DNA from: Rosenbergiella collisarenosi
GTDB taxonomy: Bacteria; Pseudomonadota; Gammaproteobacteria; Enterobacterales; Enterobacteriaceae
NCBI RefSeq assembly: GCF_018494085.1
Contig: NZ_JABBFP010000001.1
Coordinates: 248,001-312,000, forward strand
Length of the DNA: 64,000 nucleotides
Direction: 5' to 3'
Part shown: piece after piece, positions 61,950 through 64,000 of the stretch
Numbering within the stretch: position 1 is the first letter of the stretch
Layout of the letters: each line of letters begins with the position of its first letter
Position numbers and translations under genes: made by a program
The notes under the pieces: generated by a model
Told to the model about the DNA's origin: nothing
The model's database searches: none
The model's input: the letters and a program-made list of their open reading frames with translations, nothing else

Positions 61950-62516
61950 ATGGCAACATATTCTAGCAACGATTTTCGTAACGGTCTTAAAATCATGTTC
62001 GACAACGAACCTTATGCTATCGAAGCAAGTGAGTTCGTTAAACCCGGTAAAGGCCAAGCTTTCGCCCGTGTAAAAATGCGTCGCCTGTTAACCGGTAAAC
62101 TGATTGAGAAAACCTTCAAATCGACTGACACAGCTGAAGGTGCTGATGTTGTTGATGTGACCCTCACTTACCTTTATAACGATGGTGAGTTCTGGCACTT
62201 CATGAACAACAACACTTTCGAGCAGTTGGCTGCAGATGCTAAAGCTGTCGGCGAGAGCGACATCTGGCTACAAGACCAAGCTGAATGTATCGTTACTTTA
62301 TGGAATGGTAACCCGATTACTATTCTTCCACCAAATTTCATTGAAGCTGAAATCGTTGAAACCGATCCAGGTCTAAAAGGCGACACCGCAGGAACGGGTG
62401 GTAAGCCAGCTAAACTAACAACTGGTGCAGTGGTTAAGGTTCCATTATTTGTCCAAATCGGCGAAGTTGTCCGTGTGGATACGCGTTCAGGCGAATACGT
62501 TTCGCGCGTTAAGTAA
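61950..62516 (+). CDS. efp: Elongation factor P
   Basis: The 188-residue protein has the three beta domains of EF-P and the modified lysine Lys34 in [13 protein letters not shown]. Beta-lysylated EF-P relieves ribosome stalling at runs of proline. Both lysylation enzymes are encoded next to it (epmB divergent, epmA downstream). The frame begins [20 protein letters not shown], as in E. coli. Confidence 0.98.
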   Translation: MATYSSNDFRNGLKIMFDNEPYAIEASEFVKPGKGQAFARVKMRRLLTGKLIEKTFKSTDTAEGADVVDVTLTYLYNDGEFWHFMNNNTFEQLAADAKAVGESDIWLQDQAECIVTLWNGNPITILPPNFIEAEIVETDPGLKGDTAGTGGKPAKLTTGAVVKVPLFVQIGEVVRVDTRSGEYVSRVK

Positions 62517-62520
62517 GAGT

Positions 62521-62547
62521 AAGCGCGCCTGCATGGCGCGTTTTTTT
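62521..62547 (+). terminator. Terminator of efp
   Basis: CGCGCC pairs with GGCGCG across a 5-nt loop, followed by seven T. It lies just before the entericidin gene. Confidence 0.88.
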
Positions 62548-62562
62548 AATAGGTAAAGCGCT

Positions 62563-62694
62563 ATGAAATCATTAATAGTAAAAATGGCCGTTTTATTCCT
62601 GTTTAGCACATCGCTCACTGCGTGTAACACGTTTCGGGGGATGGGCGAAGATGTATCAAGCTTGGGTCATGCTATCTCTCATGTTGCCAGTTAA
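62563..62694 (+). CDS. ecnA: Entericidin A-like lipoprotein
   Basis: The 43-residue protein has a lipoprotein signal with lipobox TSLTAC (Cys21) and a short mature part, CNTFRGMGEDVSSLGHAIS plus HVAS. The CNT-x-RG-x-GED pattern is that of entericidins. The ending DVSSLGHAISHVAS is nearer to EcnA (the antidote, ending SISRAAS) than to EcnB (the toxin). Only one gene is present; in E. coli ecnA and ecnB are side by side here. AGGTAAAG is the likely ribosome binding site. It is too short for most gene finders. Confidence 0.88.
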   Translation: MKSLIVKMAVLFLFSTSLTACNTFRGMGEDVSSLGHAISHVAS

Positions 62695-62784
62695 TAGTTA
62701 GCGACTCCGCTCAGCTTTTCAATGAGTCAATACCTACCTCGCGGATATAATTCCTCCGCACACTATTTTTGAAAGGACATTTTA

Positions 62785-63765
62785 ATGAACGAAGCGGACC
62801 ATTGGCAGCCGAGTGCGCCCATTGCTAATCTGCTCAAGCGTGCAAACGTACTAGCCGATATTCGGCGTTTCTTTGCTGATCGTGGAGTCTTGGAAGTTGA
62901 AACCCCCGCTATGAGCCAAGCGACGGTGACAGATATACATCTGGTACCTTTTTCGACGCGCTTTGTAGGGCCAGGTGCAGCGCAGGGGCGGGATCTGTGG
63001 TTGATGACCAGTCCTGAGTACCATATGAAGCGCTTACTGACCGCGGGTAGTGGACCCATTTATCAAATGGGCCGCTGTTTTAGGAATGAAGAAGCTGGGC
63101 GCCATCATAATCCAGAATTTACGATGCTCGAATGGTATCGCCCACATTACGATATGTACCGCTTAATGAATGAGGTAGATGACTTTCTGCAGCAGATTTT
63201 AGAGTGTGATAGTGCGGAAACTCTTTCCTATCAACAGGCATTTCAACGCTATTTAGGCGTCGATCCACTCACTGCAGATCAAGAGCAACTAGTACACTGC
63301 GCTGAGAAGCTAGGTGTCGGTGACCTCGCGGCTCGTGAAGAAGACCGCGATACCCTGCTACAGCTCTTGTTTATGCTGGGTGTCGAAACACAGATTGGCC
63401 AAGAAAATAGACCTGCGTTTGTCTATCACTTTCCGGCATCACAGGCCGCTTTGGCTGAGATTAGCACCGAAGATCATCGCGTAGCAGAGCGTTTCGAAGT
63501 GTATTTCAAGGGGATTGAGCTGGCGAACGGGTTTCGTGAATTGACCAATAGCGACGAGCAGCGTCGACGCTTCCTCGCTGACAACCGACGCCGTCAGCTA
63601 ATGGGGCTACCAGAACAACCTATAGACGAACGGTTGTTGGCAGCATTAAGCGAGGGGATGCCCGATAGCTCAGGCGTCGCATTGGGTATTGACCGTTTGG
63701 TGATGCTGGCCTTAAAGGCAGATTCCTTACAAGAGGTTATGGCATTCACCGTCGATAATAGCTAG
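62785..63765 (+). CDS. epmA: EF-P lysyltransferase EpmA (PoxA/GenX)
   Basis: The 326-residue protein (E. coli 325) is a short class-II lysyl-tRNA synthetase without the anticodon-binding domain. Class II motifs are seen: [12 protein letters not shown] (motif 1), [22 protein letters not shown] (motif 2, around residue 100) and [14 protein letters not shown] (motif 3). It activates (R)-beta-lysine and joins it to Lys34 of EF-P. AAGGA precedes the start. The blc, ampC, sugE and frdABCD genes that separate it from efp in E. coli are absent. Confidence 0.97.
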   Translation: MNEADHWQPSAPIANLLKRANVLADIRRFFADRGVLEVETPAMSQATVTDIHLVPFSTRFVGPGAAQGRDLWLMTSPEYHMKRLLTAGSGPIYQMGRCFRNEEAGRHHNPEFTMLEWYRPHYDMYRLMNEVDDFLQQILECDSAETLSYQQAFQRYLGVDPLTADQEQLVHCAEKLGVGDLAAREEDRDTLLQLLFMLGVETQIGQENRPAFVYHFPASQAALAEISTEDHRVAERFEVYFKGIELANGFRELTNSDEQRRRFLADNRRRQLMGLPEQPIDERLLAALSEGMPDSSGVALGIDRLVMLALKADSLQEVMAFTVDNS

Positions 63766-63774
63766 CTCATCCTT

Positions 63775-63802
63775 AAGCCAGTTATCCTGACTGGCTTTTT
63801 AA
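63775..63802 (+). terminator. Terminator between epmA and mscM
   Basis: AAGCCAGT pairs perfectly with ACTGGCTT across a 7-nt loop, followed by TTT. The stop codon of the convergent mscM lies in the tail. Confidence 0.88.
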
Positions 63803-64000
63803 AGGCCGCCTGATTGATAGCGGTTTGACTGCATCGCCGCGCTTGCCTTACCGACTTGCTCCATCCTAACTTGAACGGGAGGGTAAGGCAGTTCGATACT
63901 ATGCTCACTGAAACTCGTTAGGATCTGCTGATGCAGGTCATGGCGCAGCGGCATACGATGTCCAATCTCTGCAGCATAAATTCTTAATTCGAAGAGCTGA
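63799..64000 (-). CDS. mscM: Mechanosensitive channel MscM (YjeP), C-terminal end
   Basis: The window holds the last 66 codons on the minus strand. They read FELRIYAAEIGHRMPLRHDL, followed by HQQILTSFSEHSIELPYPP and a polar tail ending QSGGL. This is the C-terminal vestibule end of a large MscS-type channel of the YjeP/MscM kind, whose gene is also near epmA in E. coli. The start lies beyond 64000. Only the C-terminus supports the name, together with position. Confidence 0.8.
   Translation of the reverse strand, partial: QLFELRIYAAEIGHRMPLRHDLHQQILTSFSEHSIELPYPPVQVRMEQVGKASAAMQSNRYQSGGL

Overview
The window reads as chromosomal DNA of a member of the Enterobacterales. Its right third (about 48.3-64 kb) follows the order of the E. 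coli 94-minute region: tRNA-Phe, dsbD, aspA, fxsA, groS-groL, yjeI, epmB, efp, entericidin, epmA, mscM. The rest is accessory and dominated by sugar and organic-acid metabolism. The three-subunit membrane gluconate 2-dehydrogenase and the moderate GC content suggest an Erwiniaceae-like plant- or nectar-associated genus (Tatumella, Pantoea or Rosenbergiella type). The genus is inference; the order is well supported. LAYOUT. 0-9 kb: a periplasmic ParB/sulfiredoxin-fold protein and sbmA (minus); a gluconate 2-dehydrogenase operon (plus) with a GntR-like operator; an MFS transporter and the nucleoside porin tsx (minus). 9-15 kb: a YcgR-type PilZ protein, a GNAT acetyltransferase, and a complete bglG-bglF-bglB-type aryl-beta-glucoside operon with a clear ribonucleic antiterminator/terminator switch. 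15-22 kb: a DASS dicarboxylate transporter divergent from a three-domain flavin NADH:fumarate (or acrylate) reductase and its FMN transferase ApbE, then a xylulokinase. 22-29 kb: a LysR regulator, a MarA/RamA-type regulator, an AcrAB-type RND pump and a Bcr-type MFS pump. 29-33 kb: an SsuE-type FMN reductase, a 2-oxoglutarate/Fe(II) oxygenase, a beta-propeller protein and a GT4 glycosyltransferase. 33-38.5 kb: an ACS-family MFS transporter and a pyroglutamate module (pxpA, a frameshifted DUF969 gene, DUF979, pcp). 39-46 kb: the complete chbBCARFG chito-/cellobiose operon and chitoporin chiP. 46-48.3 kb: glycerate kinase, a decayed IS3-like element and a gene-poor scar beside tRNA-Phe. 48.3-64 kb: the conserved block, in which a CitMHS transporter lies between tRNA-Phe and dsbD, and cutA and dcuA are absent from their usual place between dsbD and aspA. 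A complete group II intron (about 56939-59678) lies between groL and yjeI. HOW THE GENES WORK TOGETHER. Periplasmic gluconate oxidation, beta-glucoside and chitobiose uptake, citrate/C4-dicarboxylate transport, fumarate reduction and pyroglutamate salvage describe a sugar- and acid-rich niche that may turn anaerobic. The EF-P gene lies beside both lysylation enzymes (EpmA and EpmB). The most unusual feature is the group II intron: its 5' start, EBS1-IBS1 pairing, maturase, domain V and domain VI with a bulged adenosine can all be read, and between the maturase gene and domain V it carries a second, well-translated small gene (DUF2188 type) that looks like cargo.
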